A DNA stretch of 64,000 bases from Polaribacter sp. Hel_I_88 (lineage in GTDB: Bacteria; Bacteroidota; Bacteroidia; Flavobacteriales; Flavobacteriaceae): assembly GCF_000687935.1 (NCBI RefSeq), contig NZ_JHZZ01000001.1:434001-498000 (forward strand). Direction: 5' to 3'. The position numbers and the translations under genes were made by a program. Below the pieces are notes generated by a model. That model was given only the letters and a program-made list of their open reading frames with translations. It searched no databases and had not been told where the DNA came from. Positions 18,501 to 27,200 of this stretch are shown piece by piece (positions within the stretch are counted from its first letter, which is position 1; each line of letters begins with the position of its first letter).

Positions 18501-19856
18501 ACCGAAGAAGGCAGCATTCATCATCTTTTTTGAAGCATTAGACGCCACTTTATCTCGTTCTTTGGATGTAAGCTGTTTCTTTTTTAGGACTTGTGATGCT
18601 ATAAGAAAAACAGTGCTTTCAACAATAATTACAGCACCATCTACAATGATTCCGAAATCAATTGCTCCTAAACTCATTAGGTTTACCCAAACATCAAAAA
18701 CATTCATTAAAATAAAAGCAAATAATAAGGATAATGGAATAGTAGAGGCAACTATTAAACCACCTCGCCAATTACCTAATAAAAAGACCAACACAAAAAT
18801 GACGATTAATGCACCTTCAATCAGATTAGTTGTTACTGTAGAAGTTGTTTCGCCAATTAATTTACTTCGGTCTAATAATGGTTCAATAATTACGCCTTCT
18901 GGTAACGACTTTTCAATTTGAGTCATTCGTTCTTTTACATTGGCAATAACATCATTGGAATTAGCTCCTTTTAGCATCATTACCAATCCACCTACAACTT
19001 CGCCTTCACCATCTTGGGTTAATGCACCATAACGTATGGCAGAACCGAATTGCACAGTTGCAATATCATTAATAGTTACAGGAATATTATTAACGGTTTT
19101 TACCGTAATTTTTTTAATGTCTTCTAAACTTCGCACCAAGCCTTCACCTCGAATAAAATTGGCTTGATGGTTCTTTTCAATATATGCACCTCCTGTATTT
19201 TGATTATTGGCTTCAAGTGCATTAAACACATCAGTAATTGTTAGACCAATAGCATTTAAATCGTTTGGGTCAACCGCGACTTCGTATTGCTTAATTTTTC
19301 CACCAATAGCGTTTACTTCAACCACACCTTCTACCATTGCCATTTGTCGCTGTACAATCCAATCTTGTATTGAACGTAAATCTGCAATGGTATATTTGTC
19401 TTTGAACTCTGGTGCTACTTTTAAGGTGTATTGATAAATTTCACCCAAACCTGTGGAAATAGGACCCATTGTAGGTTCGCCAAATCCAGCAGGAATTTGC
19501 TCTTTGACTTCGTTTAGTTTTTCGGCTACTAATTGGCGAGGTAGATAGGTTCCCATATCATCATCAAATACAATAGTAACCACAGATAAGCCAAAACGAG
19601 AAATTGACCTTATTTCCTGAACATCAGGAAGGTTGCTCATTGCCACTTCAATTGGATAAGTAACAATTTGCTCAATATCTTCAGTACCTAAATTGGGGGA
19701 TTGTGTTATAACCTGTACTTGGTTATTAGTAATGTCTGGAACAGCATCTATTGGTACTTTGGTCATACTCCAAATACCTGTTCCAATTATGGTAAGCGTA
19801 AGCAAACCAATAATGAATTTGTTATTGATTGAAAAATCAATGATTTTATTAATCAT
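15522..19856 (-). CDS. czcA: CzcA-type RND pump fused to TolC-family channel
   Basis: 1444 residues. Residues 1 to about 1040 are a complete HME-RND pump (VDAVPDITNNQVQVITQSP at the start; TM4 motif AIDFGIIVDGAVIIVES, the D..D..E pattern of Zn/Co/Ni/Cd pumps). After the last helix comes KKLVTATAVVLLLLGFSSQS then NAQ, a good internal signal peptide, followed by about 390 residues of TolC family ('ISLQEAVKLAKSNFPLL', 'YREGEIDYTAFTQLIKEA'). The channel half must reach the outer membrane, so cleavage at the internal signal is likely. It heads the czcB-fur run. Such fusions are known in Bacteroidota. No frameshift is seen. Confidence 0.9.
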   Translation of the reverse strand: MINKIIDFSINNKFIIGLLTLTIIGTGIWSMTKVPIDAVPDITNNQVQVITQSPNLGTEDIEQIVTYPIEVAMSNLPDVQEIRSISRFGLSVVTIVFDDDMGTYLPRQLVAEKLNEVKEQIPAGFGEPTMGPISTGLGEIYQYTLKVAPEFKDKYTIADLRSIQDWIVQRQMAMVEGVVEVNAIGGKIKQYEVAVDPNDLNAIGLTITDVFNALEANNQNTGGAYIEKNHQANFIRGEGLVRSLEDIKKITVKTVNNIPVTINDIATVQFGSAIRYGALTQDGEGEVVGGLVMMLKGANSNDVIANVKERMTQIEKSLPEGVIIEPLLDRSKLIGETTSTVTTNLIEGALIVIFVLVFLLGNWRGGLIVASTIPLSLLFAFILMNVFDVWVNLMSLGAIDFGIIVDGAVIIVESTVFLIASQVLKKKQLTSKERDKVASNASKKMMNAAFFGQLIILIVFLPILALQGIEGKMFKPMALTFIFAMIGAMVLCLTYVPMMSALVLRAPKNNKKSYGDRFVHWVEDKYQPLLVRALRKGKWVIGIAVVLFGITVFMFSKMGGEFIPQLDEGDIAFHAILKPGSSLTETIETTTKIEQIVKAKFPEIEKIVSRIGVAEVPTDPMPMDFADIFVILKPKSEWTTVSSKDELIEEMKEAVEIIPGVNYEFTQPIEMRFNELLEGVREDIAIKLYGEDIDILSQKAEEISKIIADTEGIGDMRAEATKGLPQMTITYKRNKLAQYGLQINTLNQTVQSAFAGGTAGVIFEGEKRFDLVVRLSAQNRKDITDVQNLYINLPSGAQIPLREIADVSYKAGPMQISRDNTNRRTYVGINVRGRDVKSLVTEIKSKLDAELQLPSGYFIRYGGAFENLERASNRLQTVVPIALLLIFILIYFALKSLPQTLMIYIAIPMATIGGVVALWLRDMPFSISAGVGFIVLFGVAVLNGLVMISGLNELKDEGVTNLKDRIVEGTKRRIRPIMLTAFTDILGFLPMAISASAGAEVQRPLATVVIGGLLTSTLLTLFVLPILYHWVENKSFTFKPNKKLVTATAVVLLLLGFSSQSNAQELNDTIPEISLQEAVKLAKSNFPLLKQKQLEITKQEQLKATAYDFGTTQIFTGGEEVNSGNGIYTTIGIGQSNIDVFGIGSKKKLQEQRIKLAQKAFQLSELELELEVKKAWSNCYQMKRNYDLYKELDSIYSKFEQAVALNYEVEAISKLEYSAAKNQAFQIQNKKVQAYSDYLIALQQFNLWLVSDDIYTVSDEFEVAIDSDMETYSIESHPLYSMSQNIVDEAEAKYKAAKADNLPKFNLQGGLQRVNGNSGFYTYQAGISIPFLSGTNKAQVRSARIDKEIAETNVAFKKQEVQSRFVQAKENYIKWKTSWEFYKDQVLPLTKEQKTGALLAYREGEIDYTAFTQLIKEAIQSELEAQTALVNYLESTFQLQYFNQ

Positions 19857-19913
19857 AGAAAATGTATTAATTCAGTTAAAAAAAATGCAAATGCTTTCCT
19901 GAAAGTGAAAACA

Positions 19914-19941
19914 TTAAAAAGGGATATAGCTATCCTTTAAA
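19914..19941 (-). terminator. Hairpin between DUF6660 gene and czcA
   Basis: On the minus strand, AAAGGATA and TATCCCTTT pair around a short loop (one bulge), followed by a U run. It begins 8 nt after the DUF6660 stop. It is a plausible intrinsic terminator or a partial one that lowers read-through into czcA. Confidence 0.6.
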
Positions 19942-19948
19942 AACTTAA

Positions 19949-20260
19949 TTAAGCTTTTGGTGGGTGCCAAATATTAGATTGACTATCAAATCTATAATTT
20001 GTTTGATATGTAGATATTAATTTTGTAGAAATTTTATTGAAAGTTAATAACTCAAATGTTGCTAAAGGCTCATAAGTTATTGACATACCACAACAATTAC
20101 AAATACACATACCTGGACAGGTGTCATCACTGTCTTCTTGATGATTGTGGCTCATACTTATTTCATCTTGATGTTGGTCTTCTAAATTTTGACCATCAGA
20201 ACAAGGCTTTGCCGAAAGCAATAGTATTAATAATGATAATATGAATGTTAAAAATTTCAT
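19949..20260 (-). CDS. DUF6660-type secreted His/Cys-rich protein
   Basis: 103 residues with a signal peptide (MKFLTFILSLLILLLSAKPC). It then carries many ligand-type residues: HQDEISMSHNHQED, TCPGMCICNCCGM (five Cys in 11 residues) and a C-terminal IWHPPKA. This fits DUF6660, a Bacteroidota family of unknown function found next to metal pumps. A periplasmic metal buffer or sensor role is inference. It precedes the czcA fusion gene in the same way that the HYC_CC_PP gene precedes cusA. Confidence 0.65.
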   Translation of the reverse strand: MKFLTFILSLLILLLSAKPCSDGQNLEDQHQDEISMSHNHQEDSDDTCPGMCICNCCGMSITYEPLATFELLTFNKISTKLISTYQTNYRFDSQSNIWHPPKA

Positions 20261-20265
20261 TGTAG

Positions 20266-20273
20266 CAAAGATA
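20266..20273 (-). promoter_or_regulatory. -7 element TATCTTTG upstream of DUF6660 gene
   Basis: TATCTTTG fits TAnnTTTG and ends 5 nt before the ATG, so the mRNA would be leaderless or nearly so. TTG strings lie 14 and 25 nt upstream, neither at the ideal distance. Confidence 0.45.
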
Positions 20274-20322
20274 TAAATTAATTATTGCAATGGTTGTGCA
20301 AAATGAAACCTATATAATAAAT

Positions 20323-21573
20323 TTACAAATGAAGCTCTTTCTTTTCTTTTACAGTTGTATGGATACTTAATTTACTTTTTAAAATAGCCATATCTTCACT
20401 AACTTTTCTATCAATTATTTTAGCATAATGCTGTGTTGTTTTCAAAGATTTATGCCCAAGCATTTTACTAACAGATTCTATTGGAACACCATTAGTTAGT
20501 GTTATAGTGGTTGCAAAAGTATGACGTGCTAAATGAAAAGTTAAGTTTTTATTTATTTCGCATATATCAGCAATTTCTTTCAAATATGCATTCATTTTTT
20601 GATTACTTAAAATTGGTAATAACTTATTTGAATTTAAAACATCAGAATCCTCTTCATATTTTTTTAAAATTATTTCTGCAGAAGGCAATAATGGAATATT
20701 ACTTTTGGTTTTAGTCTTTTTTCTTGTTGTTTTTATCCAACGACCACCATCAATACCAATCACGATATTATCTTTATTTAAAGCTTTTACATCTGCATAA
20801 GCTAAACCAGTAAAGCAGCTAAACACAAAAATATCTTTCACTAAATTTAAACGATGTATAAAGAATTCTTTTTCAATTAATCTTTGAATTTCTTCTTCAT
20901 CCAAAAATTCTCTTTCTACTGTCTTTAAAATGCCTTTCCAATTAAAAAACGGGTCTTTAACTATCCAATCATTAGCGTAAGCAATTCTAACAATTTTCTT
21001 AAAATTAGTAATGTATTTTATTGTTGTATTGTGTGCACAATTTTTTTCTGTTTTCAGATAGTATTCAAACCCTGTAATAAATTTATTGTCAATCTCGGTT
21101 ACTGGTATATCTTCAATTTTATATTCGTGATTGATATAATTTTTTAAATGTTTTTTTGCTGTTTTATATCTTTCTGAAGTGCCTAAAGCATAATCTTTAC
21201 CAACTAACTTTTCCATTTGAATATTATGATTTTCAAAAATTTCTAAAGTCATTTTTCGAACCTCATTTTTACCCTGGTAAATATTTCTAATATTAATAGC
21301 AGTAATTAATTTATTTTCTTCTACTAATCTTTGGTGTATTTTATAAATTCGATTAGCAATACTATCAATATATTTATTAAGTTGTTGAGCCTCTCCAGAA
21401 GAACCTTTCATTTTGCCAGCAGAGGAACTCCACTTTTGAACATCAACCTTTCTTGAAATACTTAATTCGGCTCTTTTACCATTTACAGTAATCCTTAAAT
21501 AAATATTTGCTTTTCCATTTTTGTCTGCTTTACTACGTTTGATGTAGAAAATGAATGAGAATAAATGTTGCAT
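20323..21573 (-). CDS. Tyrosine recombinase (site-specific integrase)
   Basis: 416 residues. Layout: N-terminal arm-binding domain (YLRITVNGKRAELSISRK), SAM-like core-binding domain (about 115-210), catalytic domain (about 215-400). Catalytic residues visible: HLARH (His/Arg), 'MLGHKSLKTTQHYAKI' with second His and nucleophile Tyr. The first conserved Arg is replaced by Ala (CFTGLAYADV), as in many CTnDOT-like Bacteroidota integrases. It excises or integrates a mobile element by strand exchange. Its place beside tRNA-Ser, with the metal genes behind it, marks it as the island integrase. Confidence 0.9.
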   Translation of the reverse strand: MQHLFSFIFYIKRSKADKNGKANIYLRITVNGKRAELSISRKVDVQKWSSSAGKMKGSSGEAQQLNKYIDSIANRIYKIHQRLVEENKLITAINIRNIYQGKNEVRKMTLEIFENHNIQMEKLVGKDYALGTSERYKTAKKHLKNYINHEYKIEDIPVTEIDNKFITGFEYYLKTEKNCAHNTTIKYITNFKKIVRIAYANDWIVKDPFFNWKGILKTVEREFLDEEEIQRLIEKEFFIHRLNLVKDIFVFSCFTGLAYADVKALNKDNIVIGIDGGRWIKTTRKKTKTKSNIPLLPSAEIILKKYEEDSDVLNSNKLLPILSNQKMNAYLKEIADICEINKNLTFHLARHTFATTITLTNGVPIESVSKMLGHKSLKTTQHYAKIIDRKVSEDMAILKSKLSIHTTVKEKKELHL

Positions 21574-21574
21574 A

Positions 21575-21675
21575 GGTGTCAGTTAACTATTATAGCATAA
21601 ATATACGAAAATAAAACTAAAAAAACTCATAACTAATTAAATATCAGTATATTTAGTTTAATTCGGTGTCAGTTA
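21575..21675. repeat. Paired GGTGTCAGTTA direct repeats by the integrase
   Basis: The 11-mer GGTGTCAGTTA occurs at 21575-21585 and 21665-21675, 90 bp apart, just upstream of the integrase start. They may be arm-type integrase binding sites flanking the attachment core. The function is inference. Confidence 0.4.
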
Positions 21676-21754
21676 TAAATTAAAAAAACAGACCCCTAAT
21701 CAGCATCTTACACAACAATTTTTGATGATTTTGATTGGTATGCATTGAATAGAA

Positions 21755-21787
21755 AAAACCCTACAAACATAGCGTTTGTAGGGTTTT
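21755..21787 (-). terminator. Intrinsic terminator downstream of tRNA-Ser
   Basis: Perfect 14-bp stem (AAAACCCTACAAAC with GTTTGTAGGGTTTT) and a 5-nt loop, with a U run on the minus strand. It is 24 nt beyond the 3' end of the tRNA gene. It would also stop plus-strand transcription. Confidence 0.85.
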
Positions 21788-21810
21788 GACTCTAATTAGT
21801 ATTCTTTTAG

Positions 21811-21897
21811 CAGAGAGGAAGGGATTCGAACCCTCGATACAGTTACCCATATACTACCTTTCCAGGGTAGCTCTTTCGACCACTCAGACACCTCTCT
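21811..21897 (-). tRNA. tRNA-Ser (anticodon GGA)
   Basis: 87 nt on the minus strand. Acceptor arms AGAGAGG and CCTCTCT pair fully, with G as discriminator. The anticodon stem CTACC/GGTAG encloses loop CTGGAAA (anticodon GGA at 21861-21863). A long variable arm (ATATGGGTAACTGTAT region) and T-loop TTCGAAT confirm a class II serine tRNA. CCA is not encoded. Its 3' end faces the integrase, the usual orientation for island insertion. Confidence 0.95.
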
Positions 21898-21960
21898 ATT
21901 ATTGAAATTGCGATTCAAACTTTCTTTGCCTGAAAACAATTACATTTTTAAAATGAACTA

Positions 21961-22488
21961 TTATTCTAAGTAAAGCTCTATCAAACCATCAGGCGTTTCA
22001 ACTTCAATGGTTTTGTTTTCTCTATCTACTTTTTTGATAAATTCGTCAACCATAGGAATAAAGATTTCATTTCCTTCTCTATCAATTTCAAAAAGTGGTT
22101 GTGCAGCTTTGTCATTAATATGAACAATTGTACCTACTTCTCCAAAATTTGCATCAACAACAGTAAAACCAATTACTTCATGATAATAAAATTTATCACC
22201 AGTAAGTTTTGGCAACATTGTAGAAGGCAAGTAAATACCACATTTTAAAATAGATTCAGCTTCTTCTTCAGAGTACACGTCTTCAAACTGAACACGCAAC
22301 TGATTTCCTTTATGTAACGAACTTTTCTCAATAAAAAAAGGAACCAGGTTACTGCCAAATTCGACGTAAACTGATTCCATTTCTGTGTACAACTCAGGCT
22401 CATCAGTATCTAATTTGATAACTACTTCGCCCTTAAAACTATATTTCGTTACGATTTTGCCTAAATAAAAACAATCTTCTTTACGCAT
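21961..22488 (-). CDS. rimM: 16S rRNA processing protein RimM
   Basis: 175 residues, normal length. The N-terminal RimM domain starts DCFYLGKIVTKYSFKGEVVI; the C-terminal PRC-barrel has FYYHEVIGFTVVD and 'GNEIFIPMVDEFIKKVD'. It binds S19 in the maturing 30S head. It lies 19 bp after rpsP on the same strand, the usual rpsP-rimM pairing. This is the first core gene to the right of the tRNA. Confidence 0.95.
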   Translation of the reverse strand: MRKEDCFYLGKIVTKYSFKGEVVIKLDTDEPELYTEMESVYVEFGSNLVPFFIEKSSLHKGNQLRVQFEDVYSEEEAESILKCGIYLPSTMLPKLTGDKFYYHEVIGFTVVDANFGEVGTIVHINDKAAQPLFEIDREGNEIFIPMVDEFIKKVDRENKTIEVETPDGLIELYLE

Positions 22489-22507
22489 TTTCGTATTAAT
22501 TTAGTTT

Positions 22508-23044
22508 TTATTCTGATGCTTTTGCTGCTGCTTCATCAATTGTTTCTGGAGCTGCTTCAACTGCTTCTTCTGCAGCTGGTGCTTCTTCTTCTACAACTGG
22601 TTTTGCTGCTTCAATTCTTGCTTCGTTTACTGCTTTTTCTGCAGCTAAAGCTTTTGCTTTTGCCTCAGAATCAGCTTTAGACAAACCAGCTTCTTTATCA
22701 GCAATTTTAGCAGCTTTTTCTTCTACCCAAGCATTAAATTTCTCATCTGCTTGTTCTTGAGTTAAAGCTCCTTTTCTTACACCACCTACTAAATGATTCT
22801 TTAACATTGCACCTTTGTAAGATAAAATGTTTTTTGCAGTATCAGTTGGTTGTGCACCATTTTGTAACCACTTTACAGCTAAATCAACATCTAAGTCAAT
22901 TACTGCAGGGTTTACATTTGGATTGTAAGTACCAATTTTTTCTAAGTATTTACCATCTCTTTTTGCACGTGCATCAGCAGCAACCACCCAATAAAATGGC
23001 TTACCCTTTTTTCCGTGTCTTTGTAATCTAATCTTTACAGACAT
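22508..23044 (-). CDS. rpsP: 30S ribosomal protein S16, with long acidic tail
   Basis: 178 residues. Residues 1-80 are ordinary S16 (MSVKIRLQRHGKKGKPFYWV, 'DLDVDLAVKWLQNGAQPTDT'). Residues about 85-178 form an Ala/Glu/Lys-rich tail, roughly doubling the usual 80-90 residues of S16; tails of this sort are common in Flavobacteriia. It binds 16S rRNA in the 30S body. A good promoter element (TATTTTTG) lies 70 bp upstream of the ATG. Confidence 0.95.
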   Translation of the reverse strand: MSVKIRLQRHGKKGKPFYWVVAADARAKRDGKYLEKIGTYNPNVNPAVIDLDVDLAVKWLQNGAQPTDTAKNILSYKGAMLKNHLVGGVRKGALTQEQADEKFNAWVEEKAAKIADKEAGLSKADSEAKAKALAAEKAVNEARIEAAKPVVEEEAPAAEEAVEAAPETIDEAAAKASE

Positions 23045-23060
23045 AATTTATTAATTTTTT

Positions 23061-23075
23061 AAGGTTCTCGACCTT
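23061..23075. promoter_or_regulatory. Short inverted repeat in the rpsP leader
   Basis: AAGGT and ACCTT pair around TCTCG, 17-31 nt before the rpsP ATG. On the mRNA it is followed by an A/U tract. It may be a leader hairpin affecting translation; evidence is weak. Confidence 0.25.
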
Positions 23076-23113
23076 TGTTATTAAAACTCCTATCAACTCG
23101 TGATAAGTGGGCG

Positions 23114-23121
23114 CAAAAATA
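23114..23121 (-). promoter_or_regulatory. -7 element TATTTTTG for rpsP-rimM
   Basis: TATTTTTG matches TAnnTTTG on the minus strand, about 70 nt before the rpsP ATG. The rest of the 427-bp gap (23045-23471) shows no open gene; on the other strand TACATTTG at 23398-23405 could serve the four-helix gene. Confidence 0.5.
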
Positions 23122-23471
23122 CAAAACCTTTTTCAAATTAAAACACTAAATATCAATATTATTTTGGGCGTTTTAACGGGCTTTCAATTATATCTTTTTT
23201 TTATGAAAACTTAATTTAACAAGTTTGTAACAATCAAAACAATTGAGTGTAAATTAACTTTTATTAGTAAAAAAAGGATGCCATTTCAATCCCTAACGCA
23301 CTTACTCAGTCTCTAAACAAAATTCTTAAAAAACTATTAAAATTGAAATGAGTTAAAGTTCAACGCTATTGAACTAAGCAAAAACCTATATGTACTGTAC
23401 ATTTGTATTATAGATGTAAAACAATAGGCATCTTAAAAAAAATTATTGAAATTTAAAATGAAACTGACATT

Positions 23472-23918
23472 ATGAAGTACACAGAAAAAATTTCAAACAA
23501 ATTAAACGAATTATTAGAGAAAAATTACGATGCTGAAAAAGGATATTTAAACTCAGCAGAAAATGTAGATAGCACAAGACTAAAAATTTTCTTTAAAAAT
23601 AGAGCCTCAGAACGAAGTCAATTCGCAAAAGAATTGAGAACAGAAATCTTATCTTATGGCCAGATCCCAGAAGATGAAGGTTCTTTTCAAGGAACAATGC
23701 ATAGAAATTGGATGTCATTAAAATCATTATTTAGTGGCAATGATGAAGAAGCAATTCTAGAAGAAGCATTAAGAGGTGAAAAAGCCAGTCTAGACGAATA
23801 TAAAGAAATTCTAAACTATGAAGACTTTGCACCCTCAACACAGAAAATGTTAGAAATGCAACATCAAAAAATTCAAGCCGCAATTAACTCACTAATGGTG
23901 GAAGAAGAATTAGCATAA
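23472..23918 (+). CDS. PA2169-type four-helix-bundle protein (DUF2383)
   Basis: 148 residues, all helical. It matches the ferritin-like PA2169/DUF2383 family: 'LNELLEKNYDAEKGYLNSAENV', FKNRASERSQFAKEL, and 'EEALRGEKASLDEYKEIL'. Members are cytoplasmic four-helix bundles often linked to stress, with no proven activity. No full set of di-iron ligands is obvious. It stands alone, with a clear terminator 32 bp downstream. Confidence 0.8.
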   Translation: MKYTEKISNKLNELLEKNYDAEKGYLNSAENVDSTRLKIFFKNRASERSQFAKELRTEILSYGQIPEDEGSFQGTMHRNWMSLKSLFSGNDEEAILEEALRGEKASLDEYKEILNYEDFAPSTQKMLEMQHQKIQAAINSLMVEEELA

Positions 23919-23950
23919 TTAATGAATTAAATTATTTGAATATAATTAAT

Positions 23951-23983
23951 AAAAGTCAATCCTTAATTGGGTTGACTTTTTTG
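23951..23983 (+). terminator. Intrinsic terminator after the four-helix gene
   Basis: AAAAGTCAATCC pairs with GGGTTGACTTTT (12 bp, one G-U) around a 6-nt loop, followed by T residues. The rest of the 318-bp gap to dnaE holds one repeat and no gene. Confidence 0.85.
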
Positions 23984-24064
23984 TTTATAATAATAAATAA
24001 AGTTTCTTGAATTTATCACTTAGACTTTCTGACTGAAATCAAACAAAGAAGCGAACACCTTGTT

Positions 24065-24098
24065 GAGAAATGTTATAAAATTTCTCCTATAATCGAAA
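24065..24098. repeat. Dispersed TTTCTCCTAT repeat, copy 1
   Basis: GAGAAAT and ATTTCTC form an inverted repeat, followed by CTATAATCGAAA. The same ending, TTTCTCCTATnnTCGAAA, occurs at 30987-31004. It lies between the terminator and dnaE. Confidence 0.5.
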
Positions 24099-24236
24099 AG
24101 AAAAAACTGTTTGGAAACAAAAAAAATCTATTTGATTGTTGATAAAAGCCAATAACTCTAAGCTATTTTTTAAGAACAAATTTCTACTTTTACAGTTCGC
24201 TTACACAATTAAACTCTTCAACATTTACACAGAAAT

Positions 24237-27200
24237 ATGTACTTAATTTTCGATACAGAAACAACAGGTTTACCTAAAAGTTGGAACGCTCCAATTACAG
24301 ATACAGACAACTGGCCAAGATGTGTGCAAATTGCTTGGCAACTGCATGATGGAATGGGAAATGTTTTAGAACACAACGATTTTTTAATTCAACCAGAAGG
24401 CTATAATATTCCTTTTGATGCAGAAAGAATTCACGGAATTTCTACAGAATTAGCTGCTCAAGAAGGTATTGATTTAGAGAAAGGATTACATCTTTTCAAC
24501 GAAGCTTTAGCAAAAACAAAATTTATTGTTGGTCAGAATTTAAATTTTGATCTTAACATTATGGGGTGTGAATTTCATAGATTAGGTATTGAAACTCCTT
24601 TGGCTAAACTGCCAATATTAGACACCTGTACAGAAAAAACGGCAACCTTATGTCAAATTCCTGGTGGTAGAGGAGGTAAATTTAAATTACCAACTTTAAC
24701 TGAATTACACAAACATTTATTTAGTGTAGATTTTAATGAAGCACACAATGCAACAGCAGATGTTGAGGCTACAACGCGTTGTTTTTTAGAATTAATCCGA
24801 ATTCGTGAGTTTACCAAAGAAGAATTAGATGTTGATGCAGATTATTTTAAAAATTTCTCGGAAGCGAATCCAAAACCAATTCAGTTAATTGGTTTAAAAC
24901 ACATCAATCTAAAAAAGGAAAGTGATAAAATTCGCAAGCGCTTAGACAAATTAAAAGACGATAAAGAAACCATTTCCACTTCTGAAGGTTTGGCTGAACT
25001 GAAAGATGTTCAGTTTTCGCATTTACACAATCATACACAGTTTTCGGTGTTGCAATCTACCATGCAAATTGGCAATATTGTAGCAACTGCTGCTGCAGAT
25101 AATCAGCCAGCTATTGCAATGACAGATACTGCAAACATGATGGCTTCATTTCATTTTGTAAGCGCTATTTTAAATCATAATAAAACTGCAGCAACTCCAA
25201 TAAAACCTATTGTAGGTTGTGAGTTTAATGTGTGCGAAGATCATAAAAATAAGTCTGTAAAAGATAATGGGTATCAAGTTGTTTTATTAGCGAAAAACAA
25301 AAAAGGGTATCATAATTTGGCAAAAATGTCTTCTATCGCTTTTGTGGATGGTTTTTATTATGTACCAAGAATTGATAGAAAAATCATCAAAAAATATAAA
25401 GAAGATATTATTGTTTTAACAGGAAATTTATATGGTGAAGTTCCTAGTAAAATTTTAAATCTTGGAGAAAAACAAGCTGAAGAGGCTTTACTTTGGTGGA
25501 AAGAAGAATTTAAAGACGATTTTTATATTGAGTTGATGCGTCATAATCAACAAGATGAAAATATTGTAAATGAAACGTTGCTAAAATTCTCAAAAGCGCA
25601 TGATGTTAAAATTATTGCCACAAACAACACCTTTTATTTAGAGAAGAAAGATGCAAATGCGCACGATATTTTATTGTGTGTAAAAGATGGTGAAAAGCAA
25701 GCGACTCCAAAAGGAAAAGGGCGTGGTTACAGATATGGTTTACCAAATGATGAATATTATTTTAAATCTACAGAAGAAATGAAAACGCTTTTTGCAGATT
25801 TGCCAGAAGCCATTAGTAATATTCAAGAAATTGTCGATAAAATTGAAATTTTCACCTTAGCAAGAGATGTTTTATTACCAGCTTTTAACATTCCAGAAGA
25901 GTTTGTTTCTGAAGAAGATAAAGTTGATGGTGGAAAACGTGGCGAAAATGCGTTCTTAAAACATTTAACTTTTGTTGGTGCCAAAAAAAGGTATGGAGAA
26001 ATTACGGAATCTATTAAAGAACGATTAGATTTTGAGCTTTCCGTAATTGAAAAAACAGGATATCCTGGATATTTTTTAATTGTTGAAGATTTTATACGAG
26101 AAGCCAGAAACATGGATGTTTCTGTGGGTCCTGGACGTGGTTCTGCAGCTGGTTCTGTAGTTGCTTACTGTTTGTGGATTACCAATATAGATCCTATTAA
26201 ATACGATTTACTTTTTGAGCGTTTCTTAAATCCTGAGCGTGTTTCCATGCCTGATATCGATATCGATTTTGATGATGAAGGTCGTGGACGAGTTATGGAT
26301 TATGTAATTGACAAATATGGTGCAAATCAAGTTGCCCAAATTATTACGTATGGAACCATGGCTGCAAAATCATCAATTAGAGATACAGCCAGAGTTTTAG
26401 ATTTACCACTTTTTGAAGCAGATAGAATCGCAAAATTAATTCCTGGCATCAAACTAAAAAATATTTTTGGTGATGATGCAAAAAGTAAAGGGAAAGTTGC
26501 TGGTTTACGAGCCGAAGAAAAACAACTTGTAGAGGAATTAAGACACATGTCTTTTGGAAACGATTTGGTTTCTGAAACGATAAATAAAGCGACCATTTTA
26601 GAAGGTTCTGTTAGAAATACAGGAATTCATGCTTGTGGTGTAATTATTACGCCAGGAGATATTACAAATTATGTTCCTGTTGCTTTGGCAAAGGATTCTG
26701 ACATGTATGTAACCCAATTTGACAACTCTGTAGTGGAATCTGCTGGTTTGTTAAAAATGGACTTCTTGGGTTTAAAGACGCTGACATTAATTAAAGACAC
26801 CGTTAAAATTGTTAAAGCTAAACATAATGTGGATTTAGATCCAGACTCGTTTCCTTTAGATGATGTAGCAACATACGAGCTTTTCCAAAGAGGAGAAACA
26901 GTTGGTATTTTTCAGTATGAATCTCCTGGAATGCAAAAGCACATGCGTTCTTTAAAACCAACTGTTTTTGCAGATTTAATTGCTATGAATGCCTTATACA
27001 GACCTGGACCCATGGAATATATTCCGAGTTTTATCAACAGAAAACACGGAACAGAAGATATTGAATACGATTTACCAGCCATGGAAGAATATTTGGCTGA
27101 AACGTATGGAATTACAGTGTACCAAGAGCAAGTAATGCTACTTTCGCAAAAATTGGCAGATTTTACCAAAGGTGAAGCCGATGTTTTAAGAAAAGCGATG

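Noticed and set aside
23398..23405. TACATTTG as a firm promoter for the four-helix protein gene
   Set aside because: The -7 fits, but the only TTG is 26 nt upstream, outside the usual spacing; kept only as a possibility.
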